Part shown: positions 50,304-60,319 of the stretch, piece by piece
Layout: every line of letters begins with the position of its first letter
How positions within the stretch are numbered: position 1 is the first letter of the stretch
Assembly (NCBI RefSeq): GCF_014203795.1
Contig: NZ_JACHJU010000001.1
Span: 3,906,001-3,970,000 of the forward strand
From: Streptosporangium album
GTDB taxonomy: Bacteria; Actinomycetota; Actinomycetes; Streptosporangiales; Streptosporangiaceae
Direction of reading: 5' to 3'
DNA length: 64,000 nt
Notes under the pieces: generated by a model
The model's database searches: none
The model's input: the letters and a program-made list of their open reading frames with translations, nothing else
Told to the model about the DNA's origin: nothing
Position numbers and translations under genes: made by a program

Positions 50304-51166
50304 TGGGTCAGAAGGTTAACCCGCACGGGTTCCGCCTCGGCATCACGACCGACTTCAAGAGCCGGTGGTATGCCGACAAGCTCTACAAGTCGTACGTTGC
50401 CGAGGATGTGGCGATCCGCCGCATGCTCAAGAAGGGCATGGAGCGGGCCGGCATCTCCAAGGTGGAGATCGAGCGGACCACCGACCGGGTTCAGGTCGAC
50501 ATTCACACCGCCCGTCCGGGCATCGTCATCGGCCGCCGCGGCGCCGAGGCCGACCGGATCCGTGGCGACCTCGAGAAGCTGACCAAGAAGCAGGTCCAGC
50601 TGAACATCCTTGAGGTCAAGAACCCCGAGATCGACGCGCAGCTCGTCGCTCAGGGTGTGGCCGAGCAGCTGTCCAGCCGTGTCTCGTTCCGTCGGGCCAT
50701 GCGCAAGGCGATGCAGTCGGCCATGAAGAGCGGCGCCAAGGGCATCCGGGTGCAGTGCTCCGGCCGTCTGGGCGGTGCTGAGATGTCTCGTTCGGAGTTC
50801 TACCGCGAGGGCCGCGTGCCCCTGCACACCCTCCGTGCGGACATCGACTACGGCCTCTACGAGGCCCGTACCACCTTCGGCCGCATCGGCGTGAAGGTGT
50901 GGATCTACAAGGGTGAGGCTCCGACCAGCCGCGCCGAGCGCGAGGCGGCTGCCGCCGGTGCTCGTGCGGGCCAGCGTCGGGACCGTGACGACCGTCGCGG
51001 CCCCGGTGCCGGTGGCGACCGTCCCCGTCGTGGTGGTGGCGCCGGTGGCGACCGTCCCCGTCGTGGTGGTGCCGCCCGTGGCGACCGTGCCCCCAGGACT
51101 GAGGCGGCCTCCCAGGCTGCCCCCGAGACCGGCCCGGCTGCGCAGCCGGGTGCTGAAGGGAGCTGA
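50303..51166 (+). CDS. rpsC: 30S ribosomal protein S3 with Arg/Gly-rich tail
   Basis: S3 lies at the mRNA entry site. The core (1-210) has [20 protein letters not shown], the KH-like [16 protein letters not shown] and [20 protein letters not shown]. The last 75 residues are an Arg/Gly/Asp-rich extension containing two copies of [11 protein letters not shown], encoded by 33-bp DNA repeats; such tails vary in actinobacterial S3. Total is 287 residues. The GTG start overlaps the rplV stop. Confidence 0.97.
   Translation: MGQKVNPHGFRLGITTDFKSRWYADKLYKSYVAEDVAIRRMLKKGMERAGISKVEIERTTDRVQVDIHTARPGIVIGRRGAEADRIRGDLEKLTKKQVQLNILEVKNPEIDAQLVAQGVAEQLSSRVSFRRAMRKAMQSAMKSGAKGIRVQCSGRLGGAEMSRSEFYREGRVPLHTLRADIDYGLYEARTTFGRIGVKVWIYKGEAPTSRAEREAAAAGARAGQRRDRDDRRGPGAGGDRPRRGGGAGGDRPRRGGAARGDRAPRTEAASQAAPETGPAAQPGAEGS
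51005..51097 (+). repeat. 33-bp tandem repeat in the rpsC tail
   Basis: Two near-identical 33-bp units (51005-51037, 51038-51070) encode [11 protein letters not shown], and a degenerate third unit follows. Being a multiple of three, the array can change copy number without frameshift. Confidence 0.9.
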
Positions 51167-51168
51167 CC

Positions 51169-51588
51169 ATGCTGATCCCTCGCAGGGTCAAGCACCGCAA
51201 GCAGCACCGGCCTGACCGTCACGGTGCCGCCAAGGGTGGCACCAGGGTCGTGTTCGGCGAGTTCGGCATTCAGGCGCTTGAGCACTCCTATGTGACCAAC
51301 CGCCAGATCGAGTCGGCTCGTATCGCCATGACCCGCCACATCAAGCGTGGCGGCAAGGTCTGGATCAACATCTACCCGGACCGTCCGCTCACCAAGAAGC
51401 CCGCCGAGACCCGCATGGGTTCCGGTAAGGGTTCGCCGGAGTGGTGGATCGCCAACGTCAAGCCCGGTCGCGTCATGTTCGAGCTGTCGGGTGTCGCCGA
51501 GCCGGTGGCTCGCGAAGCCCTGCGTCGTGCGATGCACAAGCTCCCGATGAAGTGCCGGTTCGTTAAGCGTGAAGTGGGTGAGGCGTGA
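51169..51588 (+). CDS. rplP: 50S ribosomal protein L16
   Basis: L16 contacts the A-site tRNA elbow. At 139 residues it has [39 protein letters not shown] and [19 protein letters not shown]. It starts two bases after the rpsC stop with GAAGGGAG as ribosome site. Its stop overlaps the rpmC start. Confidence 0.97.
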   Translation: MLIPRRVKHRKQHRPDRHGAAKGGTRVVFGEFGIQALEHSYVTNRQIESARIAMTRHIKRGGKVWINIYPDRPLTKKPAETRMGSGKGSPEWWIANVKPGRVMFELSGVAEPVAREALRRAMHKLPMKCRFVKREVGEA

Positions 51589-51824
51589 TGGCTAAGGGCC
51601 TGACCGCCGGTGAGCTGCGGGTGGAGGACCAGGACACCCTGGTTCAGAAGCTGAAGGAAGCCAAGGAGGAGCTGTTCAACCTCCGCTTCCAGGCCGCGAC
51701 CGGCCAGTTGGAGAGCCACGGGCGGCTGCGTGCTGTCCGCCGCGAGATCGCCCGTATCTACACCGTGATGCGCGAGCGGGAGCTCGGCATTGTTACGGTT
51801 GAGAAGGAGTCGATCGATGGCTGA
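51588..51824 (+). CDS. rpmC: 50S ribosomal protein L29
   Basis: L29 is a two-helix protein near the tunnel exit. The 78 residues show [20 protein letters not shown] and [20 protein letters not shown]. The ATG overlaps the rplP stop (TGATG); an in-frame GTG directly before it would add one residue. Its own stop overlaps the rpsQ start. Confidence 0.95.
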   Translation: MAKGLTAGELRVEDQDTLVQKLKEAKEELFNLRFQAATGQLESHGRLRAVRREIARIYTVMRERELGIVTVEKESIDG

Positions 51825-52098
51825 GACAGCTGAGAGCACAACTGAGACGCGGAACTACCGCAAGACCCGTGAGGGTCTGGTCGTCAGCGACAAGATGGAC
51901 AAGACCGTCGTCGTCGCTGTCGAGGACCGCGTCAAGCACCCCTTGTACGGCAAGGTCATCCGTCGGACGACCAAGTACAAGGCGCACGACGAGGCCAACG
52001 CCTGCGGCGTCGGCGACCGTGTTCTCCTGATGGAGACCCGGCCGCTGTCGGCCAGCAAGCGCTGGCGGGTCATCGAGATTCTCGAGAAGGCCAAGTAA
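51817..52098 (+). CDS. rpsQ: 30S ribosomal protein S17
   Basis: S17 binds 16S rRNA early in assembly. The 93 residues have a short acidic N-terminus, then [39 protein letters not shown] and the [20 protein letters not shown] end. The ATG has AAGGAG upstream and lies within rpmC, so translation is coupled. It closes the S10 operon; hairpins follow before rplN. Confidence 0.96.
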   Translation: MAETAESTTETRNYRKTREGLVVSDKMDKTVVVAVEDRVKHPLYGKVIRRTTKYKAHDEANACGVGDRVLLMETRPLSASKRWRVIEILEKAK

Positions 52099-52112
52099 GG
52101 AACGCGCCTCGT

Positions 52113-52135
52113 GGGGGGTGACCTGGTCACCCCCC
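52113..52135 (+). terminator. perfect hairpin after rpsQ
   Basis: GGGGGGTGACC and GGTCACCCCCC are exact complements around a single T. It lies at the S10/spc operon boundary and probably weakens read-through. No T-tract. Confidence 0.7.
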
Positions 52136-52150
52136 ATGCTGGCGTCCAAG

Positions 52151-52173
52151 GGGGCGAAGTCGATCTTCGCCCC
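52151..52173 (+). terminator. second hairpin in the rpsQ-rplN gap
   Basis: GGGGCGAAG pairs with CTTCGCCCC around TCGAT. Two consecutive hairpins in a 175-base gap suggest an attenuator or RNA-processing region between the S10 and spc groups. Confidence 0.55.
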
Positions 52174-52273
52174 GCCTGCGGCGGCGGCTCGTCTGTCGCC
52201 GGGGGAACAAGACCACATCAGTTCCGCAAGGCTCGCCATCGGGTGAGAACCAGCGAGACAAACAGGAGTACAA

Positions 52274-52642
52274 GTGATCCAGCAGGAGTCGCGACTCAAG
52301 GTCGCCGACAACACGGGTGCGAAGGAAGTCCTTTGCATCCGTGTGCTCGGTGGCTCGGGTCGGCGCTACGCGGGAATCGGCGACATCATCGTCGCCACGG
52401 TCAAGGACGCCATTCCTGGCGGCACCGTGAAGAAGGGCGACGTCGTCAAGGCGGTCATCGTCCGTACTGTCAAGGAGCGCCGCCGGCCCGACGGCTCCTA
52501 CATCCGCTTCGACGAGAACGCCGCCGTCATCATCAAGGACAGCGGTGACCCTCGTGGCACGCGTATCTTCGGTCCCGTCGGACGTGAGCTGCGTGACAAG
52601 AAGTTCATGCGCATCATCTCGCTCGCGCCGGAGGTGTTGTAA
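52274..52642 (+). CDS. rplN: 50S ribosomal protein L14
   Basis: L14 lies at the subunit interface. At 122 residues it has [40 protein letters not shown] and [20 protein letters not shown]. The GTG start has AGGAGTACAA upstream. It begins the spc-type gene order. Confidence 0.97.
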   Translation: MIQQESRLKVADNTGAKEVLCIRVLGGSGRRYAGIGDIIVATVKDAIPGGTVKKGDVVKAVIVRTVKERRRPDGSYIRFDENAAVIIKDSGDPRGTRIFGPVGRELRDKKFMRIISLAPEVL

Positions 52643-52948
52643 ATGCCGAAGCTTCATGTGAAGAAGGGTGACCTGGTCCAGGTCATCGCCGGCAAGGACA
52701 AGGGTGCCAAGGGTCGTGTGCTCGCCGCCCACCCGCGCGAAGAGCGCGTGGTGGTCGAAGGCGTCAACATGATCAAGAAGCACTCCAAGGAGACCAACCA
52801 GGGTCCGCGTGGCGCCAAGACCGGCGGCGTGCAGACCATGGAGGCTCCCATCCACGTGAGCAACGTCAAGAAGCTCAAGGATGACGAGAAGCCTGCCAAG
52901 AAGGAGTCGGCCAAGGCCGCCTCTGACGAGTCGGGTGAGGACAACTGA
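52643..52948 (+). CDS. rplX: 50S ribosomal protein L24
   Basis: L24 initiates 50S assembly. At 101 residues it shows the KOW motif [20 protein letters not shown] and [20 protein letters not shown], plus a charged C-terminal tail rich in Lys, Ser and Glu. The ATG directly follows the rplN stop; the ribosome site GGAGG is within rplN. Its stop shares a base with rplE. Confidence 0.96.
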   Translation: MPKLHVKKGDLVQVIAGKDKGAKGRVLAAHPREERVVVEGVNMIKKHSKETNQGPRGAKTGGVQTMEAPIHVSNVKKLKDDEKPAKKESAKAASDESGEDN

Positions 52949-53532
52949 TGACCGCGAACACTACTGAGACCGTCCAGACCGGACGGCCGCTTCCGCGCCT
53001 CAAGCAGCGCTACCGCGAAGAGATCATCGCGAAGCTGAACGAGGAGTTCGGGTTCGAGAACATCATGCTGGTGCCCACGATCACCAAGATCAAGGTGAAC
53101 ATGGGTGTCGGCGAGGCCGCGCGCGACTCGAAGCTGATCGATGGCGCCGTCCGCGACCTCACCGTGATCACCGGTCAGAAGCCGGCGGTCGTCCGGGCCC
53201 GCAAGTCCATCGCCCAGTTCAAGCTGCGTGAGGGCATGCCGATCGGTGCGCACGTCACGCTGCGCGGCGACCGCATGTGGGAGTTCCTGGACCGGCTGCT
53301 CTCGCTGGCCCTGCCCCGTATCCGTGACTTCCGTGGCCTGTCGCCCAAGCAGTTCGACGGCAACGGCAACTACACCTTCGGTCTGACCGAGCAGGTCATG
53401 TTCCACGAGATCGACCAGGACAAGGTCGACCGCCAGCGTGGTATGGACATCACCGTCGTGACCACTGCTAAGACCGACGACCAGGGCCGGGCGCTGCTCA
53501 AGCTTCTCGGCTTCCCCTTCAAGGAGGCCTGA
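52948..53532 (+). CDS. rplE: 50S ribosomal protein L5
   Basis: L5 binds 5S rRNA and the P-site tRNA. The 194 residues contain [40 protein letters not shown] and [20 protein letters not shown]. The ATG overlaps the rplX stop (TGATG), so the genes are coupled. rpsZ starts two bases after its stop. Confidence 0.97.
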   Translation: MTANTTETVQTGRPLPRLKQRYREEIIAKLNEEFGFENIMLVPTITKIKVNMGVGEAARDSKLIDGAVRDLTVITGQKPAVVRARKSIAQFKLREGMPIGAHVTLRGDRMWEFLDRLLSLALPRIRDFRGLSPKQFDGNGNYTFGLTEQVMFHEIDQDKVDRQRGMDITVVTTAKTDDQGRALLKLLGFPFKEA

Positions 53533-53534
53533 TC

Positions 53535-53720
53535 ATGGCGAAGACGTCGCTCAAGGTCAAGGCCGCTCGTAAGGCCAAGTTCGAGGTCCGGGCGTACACT
53601 CGGTGCTCGCGCTGTGGTCGTCCCCGCGCCGTCTACAGGAAGTTCGGCCTGTGCCGCATCTGCTTCCGTGAGATGGCGCACCGGGGCGAGCTGCCTGGCA
53701 TCACCAAGTCCAGCTGGTAG
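53535..53720 (+). CDS. rpsZ: 30S ribosomal protein S14, zinc-binding type
   Basis: This is the short, 61-residue S14 variant. Four cysteines form the zinc site (Cys24, Cys27, Cys40, Cys43; CSRCG and CRICF). It has AAGGAGGCC as ribosome site at the end of rplE. The zinc-free S14 paralogue that actinobacteria often keep elsewhere under Zur control is not in the window. Confidence 0.97.
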   Translation: MAKTSLKVKAARKAKFEVRAYTRCSRCGRPRAVYRKFGLCRICFREMAHRGELPGITKSSW

Positions 53721-53791
53721 CCGCCCGCGCGGCCTGTGATCATCGCAGGCTGCGCGGTCATCCCCAGCCGTACATAGAAGTCGTATTCACC

Positions 53792-53811
53792 GGGCGCTGC
53801 CTCAAGCGCCC
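53792..53811 (+). other. hairpin in the rpsZ-rpsH gap
   Basis: GGGCGCT pairs with AGCGCCC around GCCTCA. The 144-base gap between rpsZ and rpsH otherwise shows nothing. It may be an intra-operon pause or processing site. Confidence 0.45.
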
Positions 53812-53864
53812 ATGACCGCACCGCAGGTCCCTTGTGGAAACCGCGGTGAGGAAGGCCACCGGCC

Positions 53865-54263
53865 ATGACGATGACCGACCCGATCGCAGACATGCTGACG
53901 CGTCTGCGAAACGCGAACTCGGCGTACCACGACACTGTGGCGATGCCGTACTCGAAGATCAAGGCGCACATCGCCGAGATCCTCCAGCAGGAGGGTTACA
54001 TTCAGGCCTGGAGCGTCGAGGACGCCAAGGTCGGAAAGAACCTCGTGGTGGAGCTCAAGTTCGGGCCGAGCCGTGAGCGGTCGCTCGCGGGCCTGCGCCG
54101 GGTTTCCAAGCCCGGCCTGCGGGTCTATGCAAAGAAGGACAACCTGCCTCGAGTCCTGGGGGGACTGGGTGTCGCGATCATCTCGACGTCCGGTGGCCTC
54201 ATGACCGACAAGCAGGCCGGCAAGCGTGGAGTGGGCGGGGAAGTCCTCGCCTTCGTTTGGTAG
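53865..54263 (+). CDS. rpsH: 30S ribosomal protein S8
   Basis: S8 organises the central domain of 16S rRNA and represses the spc operon in E. coli. The 132 residues have [40 protein letters not shown] and [20 protein letters not shown]. Ribosome site GGAAGG lies upstream. rplF follows at once. Confidence 0.97.
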   Translation: MTMTDPIADMLTRLRNANSAYHDTVAMPYSKIKAHIAEILQQEGYIQAWSVEDAKVGKNLVVELKFGPSRERSLAGLRRVSKPGLRVYAKKDNLPRVLGGLGVAIISTSGGLMTDKQAGKRGVGGEVLAFVW

Positions 54264-54280
54264 AAGGGAGAAATCACAGC

Positions 54281-54823
54281 ATGTCACGTATCGGACGGCT
54301 GCCCATCCCTGTACCGAACGGCGTGGACGTCGCCATCGACGGCCGGGATGTCACGGTCAAGGGCCCCAAGGGCACGCTTTCTCACACGGTCGCGGAGCCG
54401 ATCGTCGTCGCCAAGGGCGACGACGGAGCCGTCACCGTCACTCGTCCCAACGACGAGAACAAGGTCCGTGCGCTGCACGGCCTGTCCCGCACGCTGATCG
54501 CCAACATGGTGACCGGTGTGACCCAGGGATACTCCAAGACTCTGGAGATCGTGGGTGTCGGTTACCGCGTGCAGGCCAAGAGCCCGACTCAGCTCGAGTT
54601 CGCTCTCGGCTTCAGCCACTCGGTGATCGTCGACGCCCCCGAGGGTGTCTCCTTCCGCGTCGAGAAGCCGACCCTGTTCCACGTGGACGGCATCGACAAG
54701 CAGAAGGTCGGCGAGATCGCCGCGAACATCCGCAAGCTGCGCAAGCCCGACCCGTACAAGGGCAAGGGCGTGCGCTACCAGGGTGAAGTTGTCCGCCGCA
54801 AGGTCGGAAAGGCTGGTAAGTAG
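54281..54823 (+). CDS. rplF: 50S ribosomal protein L6
   Basis: L6 lies near the factor-binding site. The 180 residues start [20 protein letters not shown] and contain the second domain with [20 protein letters not shown] and [20 protein letters not shown]. The ATG at 54281 has GAAGGGAG upstream; a GTG 24 bases earlier inside rpsH is not supported. Confidence 0.97.
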   Translation: MSRIGRLPIPVPNGVDVAIDGRDVTVKGPKGTLSHTVAEPIVVAKGDDGAVTVTRPNDENKVRALHGLSRTLIANMVTGVTQGYSKTLEIVGVGYRVQAKSPTQLEFALGFSHSVIVDAPEGVSFRVEKPTLFHVDGIDKQKVGEIAANIRKLRKPDPYKGKGVRYQGEVVRRKVGKAGK

Positions 54824-54825
54824 GC

Positions 54826-55209
54826 ATGGCTGGCAAGACTGCGTTCGGCAAGCACACGGCCGCCCGCGCCGTCTCGCGGGCCCGCCGCCACGGCCGAGTC
54901 CGCAAGAAGGTGGTCGGTACGGCCGCGCGTCCGCGCCTGGTCGTCAATCGTTCCACGCGACACCTGTTCGTGCAGATCGTCGACGATGCCCAGGGCCACA
55001 CGCTGGTGAGCGCCTCCACCATGGACGCCTCCCTGCGCACGGCACCGGGTGCCAAGACCGACAAGGCGAAGCAGGTCGGCGAGCTTCTCGCTCAGCGGGC
55101 CAAGGCTGCCGGGATCACCGCGGTCGTGTTCGACCGTGGCGGGAACCGCTACGCGGGTCGCCTGGCGGCCCTCGCGGACAGCGCCCGCGAAGGCGGGCTG
55201 GAGTTCTGA
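54826..55209 (+). CDS. rplR: 50S ribosomal protein L18
   Basis: L18 binds 5S rRNA with L5. The 127 residues show the basic N-terminus ([20 protein letters not shown]), [19 protein letters not shown] and [20 protein letters not shown]. It starts two bases after rplF. Its stop codon overlaps the ATG of a 13-codon micro-ORF. Confidence 0.97.
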   Translation: MAGKTAFGKHTAARAVSRARRHGRVRKKVVGTAARPRLVVNRSTRHLFVQIVDDAQGHTLVSASTMDASLRTAPGAKTDKAKQVGELLAQRAKAAGITAVVFDRGGNRYAGRLAALADSAREGGLEF

Positions 55210-55249
55210 TGGCCCGTTCTAACAAGAGCAACGAGAAGAGGAACCACTG

Positions 55250-55250
<1 letters not shown>
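55209..55250 (+). CDS. 13-codon micro-ORF coupling rplR and rpsE
   Basis: The frame [13 protein letters not shown] begins on the ATG that overlaps the rplR stop (TGATGG) and ends on a TGA that overlaps the rpsE ATG (TGATGG). It is basic and hydrophilic. Its second half contains GAGAAGAGG, the rpsE ribosome site. It may be translated only to carry ribosomes across the gap, or may be an accident of spacing. Confidence 0.4.
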
Positions 55251-55882
<632 letters not shown>

Positions 55883-55885
55883 CCG

Positions 55886-56068
55886 ATGGCACGCCTGAAG
55901 ATCACTCAGGTCCGCTCCAAGATCGGCGGCAAGCAGAACCAGCGTGACTCGCTGCGTTCGCTCGGTCTGAAGCGAATCGGTGACGTCGTCGTCAAGGAGG
56001 ACCGCCCGGAGATCCGTGGCATGGTCACCGTGGTGACGCACCTGGTCACCGTGGAAGAGGTCGACTAG
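55886..56068 (+). CDS. rpmD: 50S ribosomal protein L30
   Basis: L30 is a small 60-residue protein with [20 protein letters not shown] then [20 protein letters not shown], the usual family core. It starts three bases after the rpsE stop and is followed two bases later by rplO. Confidence 0.96.
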   Translation: MARLKITQVRSKIGGKQNQRDSLRSLGLKRIGDVVVKEDRPEIRGMVTVVTHLVTVEEVD

Positions 56069-56070
56069 AC

Positions 56071-56526
56071 ATGGCAGAGAACACTCCGCTCCGTATCCAC
56101 CACCTGCGTCCGGCTCCCGGCGCCAACAAGTCGAAGGTCCGCAAGGGCCGCGGCGAGGCGTCCAAGGGCAAGACCGCGGGTCGTGGCACCAAGGGCACGA
56201 GGGCGCGGAACAACGTTCCTCTCGGTTTCGAGGGTGGACAGGTTCCGCTCCAGCGCCGTCTGCCCAAGTACAAGGGCTTCTCCAACGCCCTGTTCAAGAC
56301 GACCTACCAGGTCGTCAACCTGGACAAGCTCAGCGAGCTGTTCCCCGAGGGTGGCGATGTCACCGTCGAGACGCTGGTCGCGAAGGGTGCGGTCCGTAAG
56401 AGGCAGCTCGTCAAGGTTCTCGGAACCGGCGACATCTCCGTGGCGTTGAACGTGCAGGCGCACGCCTTCTCCGCCAGTGCCAAGGAGAAGATCGCCGCTG
56501 CCGGGGGCTCTGTCTCCGAGCTGTAG
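56071..56526 (+). CDS. rplO: 50S ribosomal protein L15
   Basis: L15 is a late assembly protein. At 151 residues it has [40 protein letters not shown] and the [20 protein letters not shown] block. A long GC hairpin follows before secY, so secY may be partly uncoupled. Confidence 0.97.
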   Translation: MAENTPLRIHHLRPAPGANKSKVRKGRGEASKGKTAGRGTKGTRARNNVPLGFEGGQVPLQRRLPKYKGFSNALFKTTYQVVNLDKLSELFPEGGDVTVETLVAKGAVRKRQLVKVLGTGDISVALNVQAHAFSASAKEKIAAAGGSVSEL

Positions 56527-56538
56527 GCATAATGACGT

Positions 56539-56569
56539 GGCGCGGGGGCTCATAATGGGCCCCCGCGCC
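56539..56569 (+). terminator. hairpin between rplO and secY
   Basis: GGCGCGGGGGC pairs perfectly with GCCCCCGCGCC around TCATAATGG. The 176-base gap between rplO and secY may hold a partial terminator and a separate secY-adk-map promoter. Confidence 0.7.
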
Positions 56570-56702
56570 CGTAGTGCGTTAGAGTTCGCTGGATAGTGGG
56601 CCTCAACTCATTTCCGTCGGCTCGCTGACTTGAGATGGCAAAGATGGACCACCCCCGCACCATCGCTGACCGACCTCGCCTTTCAGGCGCGCAGGAGGGA
56701 CC

Positions 56703-58019
56703 GTGCTGACCGCGTTTACCCGAGCGTTCCGTACGCCGGACCTGCGCAACAAGTTGCTCTTCACACTGGGCATCATCGCGCTGTTCCGGCTCGGCTCGGT
56801 TCTTCCGACTCCGGGTGTCAACAACGAAAACATCGCCCGATGCCTCCAGCAGGCACAGTCAGGCGATGCCGGCAACATCTACGGCATGGTGCAGCTGTTC
56901 AGCGGTGGCGCCTTGCTCAAGCTGTCGGTGTTCGCGCTCGGCATCATGCCGTACATCACCGCGAGCATCATCCTTCAGCTTCTGGTGGTGGTGATTCCCC
57001 GCCTGGAGGCCCTCAAGAAGGAGGGACAGGCCGGGCAGACCAAGATCACGCAGTATACGCGTTATCTGACGATCGGCCTGGCGATCCTCCAGTCGACCGC
57101 CTTCATCGCGCTCGCGCGTACCGGGCAGCTCTTCCCGCAGTGCCGGGAAGAGATCCTGCTGGACAAGAACAACGTCTTCACCATCCTCACGATGGTGCTC
57201 ACCATGACCGCCGGCACCGCCGTCATCATGTGGCTGGGCGAGCTCGTCACCGACCGCGGCGTCGGCAACGGCATGTCCATCCTGATCTTCACGCAGGTCA
57301 TCGCGGTCTTCCCGGCCGAGCTGCTGAACATCGCCCGCACCAAGGGCCTCTTCGTCTTCGCGGTGGTCATCGTGACCGGTATCGCGATGATCGCCCTGGT
57401 GGTCATGGTCGAGCAGGCTCAGCGCCGGGTCCCCGTGCAGTACGCCAAGCGCATGGTCGGCCGACGGATGTACGGCGGGACCTCGACCTACATCCCGCTG
57501 AAGGTGAACCAGGCGGGCATCATCCCGGTCATCTTCGCCTCCTCGCTGCTCTACCTTCCGCAGCTGGTCACGACGCTCTTCAGCAATGCTCAGCAGGAGC
57601 CGAACGCGGTCGTCCAGTGGATCCAGCGGAACCTGGTCACGGGTGACACCCCGGCCTACATGATCACTTTCTTCGTGCTCATCGTCTTCTTCACCTACTT
57701 CTATGTCTCCATCACCTTCAACCCCGTTGAAGTGGCCGACAACATGAAGAAGTACGGTGGGTTCATCCCGGGCATCCGCCCGGGCCGGCCGACGGCTGAG
57801 TACCTGAACTACGTGCTCACGCGACTCACCGCTCCTGGTGCGCTCTACCTGGGCCTGATCGCCATGGTGCCGATCATCGCACTGGCGGTCGTCGGTGCGA
57901 GTCAGAACTTCCCGTTCGGAGGAACGAGCATTCTGATCATGGTTGGTGTCGGCCTTGACACCGTGAAGCAGATCGAGAGCCAGCTCCAGCAGCGCAACTA
58001 CGAAGGCTTCCTGAAGTAG
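56703..58019 (+). CDS. secY: preprotein translocase subunit SecY
   Basis: This is the channel of the Sec translocon, with ten membrane helices in 438 residues. Landmarks are [20 protein letters not shown] at the start, [20 protein letters not shown] with the plug region, the [20 protein letters not shown] segment and the C-terminal [16 protein letters not shown] loop that contacts ribosome/SecA. The GTG start has AGGAGGGACC upstream. Its TAG shares a base with the adk GTG. Confidence 0.97.
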   Translation: MLTAFTRAFRTPDLRNKLLFTLGIIALFRLGSVLPTPGVNNENIARCLQQAQSGDAGNIYGMVQLFSGGALLKLSVFALGIMPYITASIILQLLVVVIPRLEALKKEGQAGQTKITQYTRYLTIGLAILQSTAFIALARTGQLFPQCREEILLDKNNVFTILTMVLTMTAGTAVIMWLGELVTDRGVGNGMSILIFTQVIAVFPAELLNIARTKGLFVFAVVIVTGIAMIALVVMVEQAQRRVPVQYAKRMVGRRMYGGTSTYIPLKVNQAGIIPVIFASSLLYLPQLVTTLFSNAQQEPNAVVQWIQRNLVTGDTPAYMITFFVLIVFFTYFYVSITFNPVEVADNMKKYGGFIPGIRPGRPTAEYLNYVLTRLTAPGALYLGLIAMVPIIALAVVGASQNFPFGGTSILIMVGVGLDTVKQIESQLQQRNYEGFLK

Positions 58020-58669
58020 TGCGTCTCGTCCTGGTTGGGCCCCCCGGAGCGGGTAAGGGGACACAGGCCCAGTTCATCGCATCGAACCTGTCCATCCCGA
58101 AGATCTCGACAGGGGACATCTTCCGTGCCAACGTTTCGGGTGGTACGGATCTCGGCAAGCTTGCCAAGGAATACATGGACCGCGGTGATCTCGTGCCCGA
58201 TGAGGTCACCATAGCGATGGTCCGCGACCGCCTTTTGGAGAGCGACGCGCAGGACGGCTTCCTGCTCGACGGCTTCCCCAGGAATGTGCCCCAGGCCGAG
58301 ATCCTGAAGAAGATGCTCGAGGAGTTCGGGACTGCCCTGGACATCGTCCTGGAGCTCGTGGTCGACGACGAGGAGGTCGTGCGCCGGCTGGCCGGCCGCC
58401 GGACCTGCAGCCAGTGCGGCCGCATCTGGCACGTCGACTTCGACGACAAGAAGGACGACGTCTGCGACGCCTGCGGCGGGCGGCTCTACCAGCGGGACGA
58501 CGACAAGGAAGACACCGTCCGGCACCGGCTGGAGGTCTACCAGGAGCAGACCGCTCCGCTCGTCTCCTTCTACGCCGACGAGCGCATCCTCGTCGGGGTG
58601 GACGCGACCGGCCCGGTGGAAGAGGTCACCCAACGCGCGATGGAGGCCCTGAGTCCTTTTGCGGACTGA
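58019..58669 (+). CDS. adk: adenylate kinase, zinc-LID type
   Basis: It converts ATP and AMP to two ADP. The P-loop [10 protein letters not shown] is at the start, the AMP site includes [10 protein letters not shown], and [12 protein letters not shown] carries the catalytic Arg. The LID holds four cysteines (130, 133, 149, 152; CSQCG and CDACG) for zinc, as in many Gram-positives. At 216 residues it is the long form. The GTG overlaps the secY stop by one base. Confidence 0.97.
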   Translation: MRLVLVGPPGAGKGTQAQFIASNLSIPKISTGDIFRANVSGGTDLGKLAKEYMDRGDLVPDEVTIAMVRDRLLESDAQDGFLLDGFPRNVPQAEILKKMLEEFGTALDIVLELVVDDEEVVRRLAGRRTCSQCGRIWHVDFDDKKDDVCDACGGRLYQRDDDKEDTVRHRLEVYQEQTAPLVSFYADERILVGVDATGPVEEVTQRAMEALSPFAD

Positions 58670-58680
58670 GAACATCCATT

Positions 58681-58725
58681 CAGCACGCCACCCATGGGTT
58701 CCCATGGGTGGCGTGCTGTCGTTTA
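58681..58725 (+). terminator. intrinsic terminator after adk
   Basis: CAGCACGCCACCCATGGG pairs perfectly with its complement (58701-58718) around TT, followed by TCGTTT. It separates adk from map, implying that map has its own promoter. Confidence 0.85.
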
Positions 58726-58787
58726 GGGCACAATCGGGGGAATTGGGCTCCCGGATTGCCCGTTGAACCACCCCAGGGGGTGCGCAC

Positions 58788-59606
58788 GTGTTCAAAAAGA
58801 ACAAGCACGGTATTCAGGTAAAAACGCCCGAACAGCTGGAGAAGATGCGGGCGGCGGGTCTGGTGGTCGGACGGACGCTGCAGTTGCTCCGCGAGAGCGT
58901 GCGGCCCGGACTGACACCGCTGGACCTTGACGTGATCGCGGAGAAGGCGATCCGGGACGAAGGGGCGATCCCCTCCTTCAAGGGCTACCAGGGCTTCCCC
59001 GCGTCGATCTGCGCGTCGGTGAACAACGAGGTCGTCCACGGCATCCCGAGCAGCCGGCGCCCGTTGCAGGAGGGCGACGTCATCTCCATCGACTGCGGCG
59101 CCATTGTGGAGGGCTGGCATGGCGACTCGGCCATCACGGTCCCCGTCGGTGACGTCGACCCCAAACTGACCGAGCTGATGCGGGTGACCGAGGAGGCCAT
59201 GTGGCGTGGCATAGCCGCGCTCACCGAGGGCCGCCATCTGTCCGACATCGGTCACGAGGTGGAGAAGTACGTCCGCTCCCAGGGCCGCTACGGCATCCCC
59301 CAGGAGTACGGCGGGCACGGCATCGGCACGGAGATGCACATGGACCCCTGGGTCGCCAACCACGGCAAGCCCGGCAGGGGGCCGCGCTTCGAAGCGGGCA
59401 TGTGCTTCGCCGTCGAGCCGATGGTCAACCTCGGCACCGACCGGACCAAGGTGCTGGCCGACGACTGGACCGTCGTCACCGTTGACGGAAAGGCGTCGGC
59501 ACACTTCGAGCACAGCGTCGCGGTGACACATAATGGACCATGGGTATTGACCGCGCTTGACGGGGGGAAAGAGCGGCTTGCCGACCTGTTGGGAGACGCG
59601 GGTTAG
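58788..59606 (+). CDS. map: methionine aminopeptidase, type I
   Basis: It removes the initiator methionine. The 272 residues contain all metal ligands of the pita-bread fold: DCGAIVEGWHGDSAIT (two Asp), GHGIGTEMHMDPWV (His), FAVEPMVNLG (Glu), and the later HFEHSVAVTHNG (Glu). The GTG start has CAGGGGG upstream. Position after secY-adk is conserved in actinobacteria. A second map paralogue may exist elsewhere. Confidence 0.95.
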   Translation: MFKKNKHGIQVKTPEQLEKMRAAGLVVGRTLQLLRESVRPGLTPLDLDVIAEKAIRDEGAIPSFKGYQGFPASICASVNNEVVHGIPSSRRPLQEGDVISIDCGAIVEGWHGDSAITVPVGDVDPKLTELMRVTEEAMWRGIAALTEGRHLSDIGHEVEKYVRSQGRYGIPQEYGGHGIGTEMHMDPWVANHGKPGRGPRFEAGMCFAVEPMVNLGTDRTKVLADDWTVVTVDGKASAHFEHSVAVTHNGPWVLTALDGGKERLADLLGDAG

Positions 59607-59632
59607 GCTGAACGCCGCCCGCCGGTGAGCGG

Positions 59633-60097
59633 ATGTGGTTGATGATGGCGACTGGTCCGGAGATGCGGGCGTCGGATGGAGACCGCGACAAGGTCGCCTC
59701 GGTCCTGCGGGAGCACTACGCGCAGGGCCGGCTCACCGGCGAGGAGTTCGACCAGCGGTTGGAACAGCTCTACACGAGCAAGACCTACGGCGAGCTCGCC
59801 ACGCTTACCTCCGATCTTCCCGACGTCGACCTGCGCGAGCTGCCGCGAGCCTCCACCCGACGCCCAGAGCGGCGCGAGGGGCGTGACGTCCGCCGGGCGC
59901 AGAGCAAGGGCCTGGCGGCGGCGTGGAGCGCCTGGGCGGTGGCGAGCAGCGTCAACTGGGTGATCTGGTTCATCATCGGAGCGACCGATGGGCTCCACTT
60001 CCCCTATCCCTGGCCACTGTGGGTGATGGGCCCGTGGGGGGCGGTGTTGCTGGTCACCACCCTCTCTACCGGCCTGGGCAACAGGGGAAACCGGTAA
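59633..60097 (+). CDS. DUF1707 membrane protein
   Basis: The 154-residue protein begins with a DUF1707 domain: MRASDGDRDKVASVLREHYA, GRLTGEEFDQRLEQLYTSKT and YGELATLTSDLPD. This small helical domain is common in actinobacteria, with unknown function. A basic linker precedes two membrane helices (AWAVASSVNWVIWFIIG, LWVMGPWGAVLLVTTLS). ATG 59633 has GGTGAGC upstream; ATGs at 59642 and 59645 are alternatives. It lies 26 bases after map, so it may share its transcript, and a strong terminator follows. Confidence 0.85.
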   Translation: MWLMMATGPEMRASDGDRDKVASVLREHYAQGRLTGEEFDQRLEQLYTSKTYGELATLTSDLPDVDLRELPRASTRRPERREGRDVRRAQSKGLAAAWSAWAVASSVNWVIWFIIGATDGLHFPYPWPLWVMGPWGAVLLVTTLSTGLGNRGNR

Positions 60098-60190
60098 TAG
60101 TCCACCCTCGGGGTTGAATGTGTATTCCTCCACATAAGTCCGAGTTCATCTGCGGTGGCCGGACGCCTTCTAGACACGCCGACTCTGCGG

Positions 60191-60224
60191 ACCCTCCGAT
60201 GACCATGGTCATCGGAGGGTTTTT
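60191..60224 (+). terminator. intrinsic terminator after the DUF1707 gene
   Basis: ACCCTCCGATGACC pairs with GGTCATCGGAGGGT around AT, followed by four further T. It is one of the clearest terminators in the window. Confidence 0.92.
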
Positions 60225-60319
60225 CGCGTTGTGTCAGAGCTTTACCACCCTCTGTAGTTGACCTTGGTGGAGACGGGTAGATGATCGTTGTCGGGCAGGC
60301 CATGAGGTGGGGGTGGGTG

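Noticed and set aside
52113-52173. Riboswitch before rplN
   Set aside because: Two simple GC hairpins are present, but there is no recognisable aptamer core.
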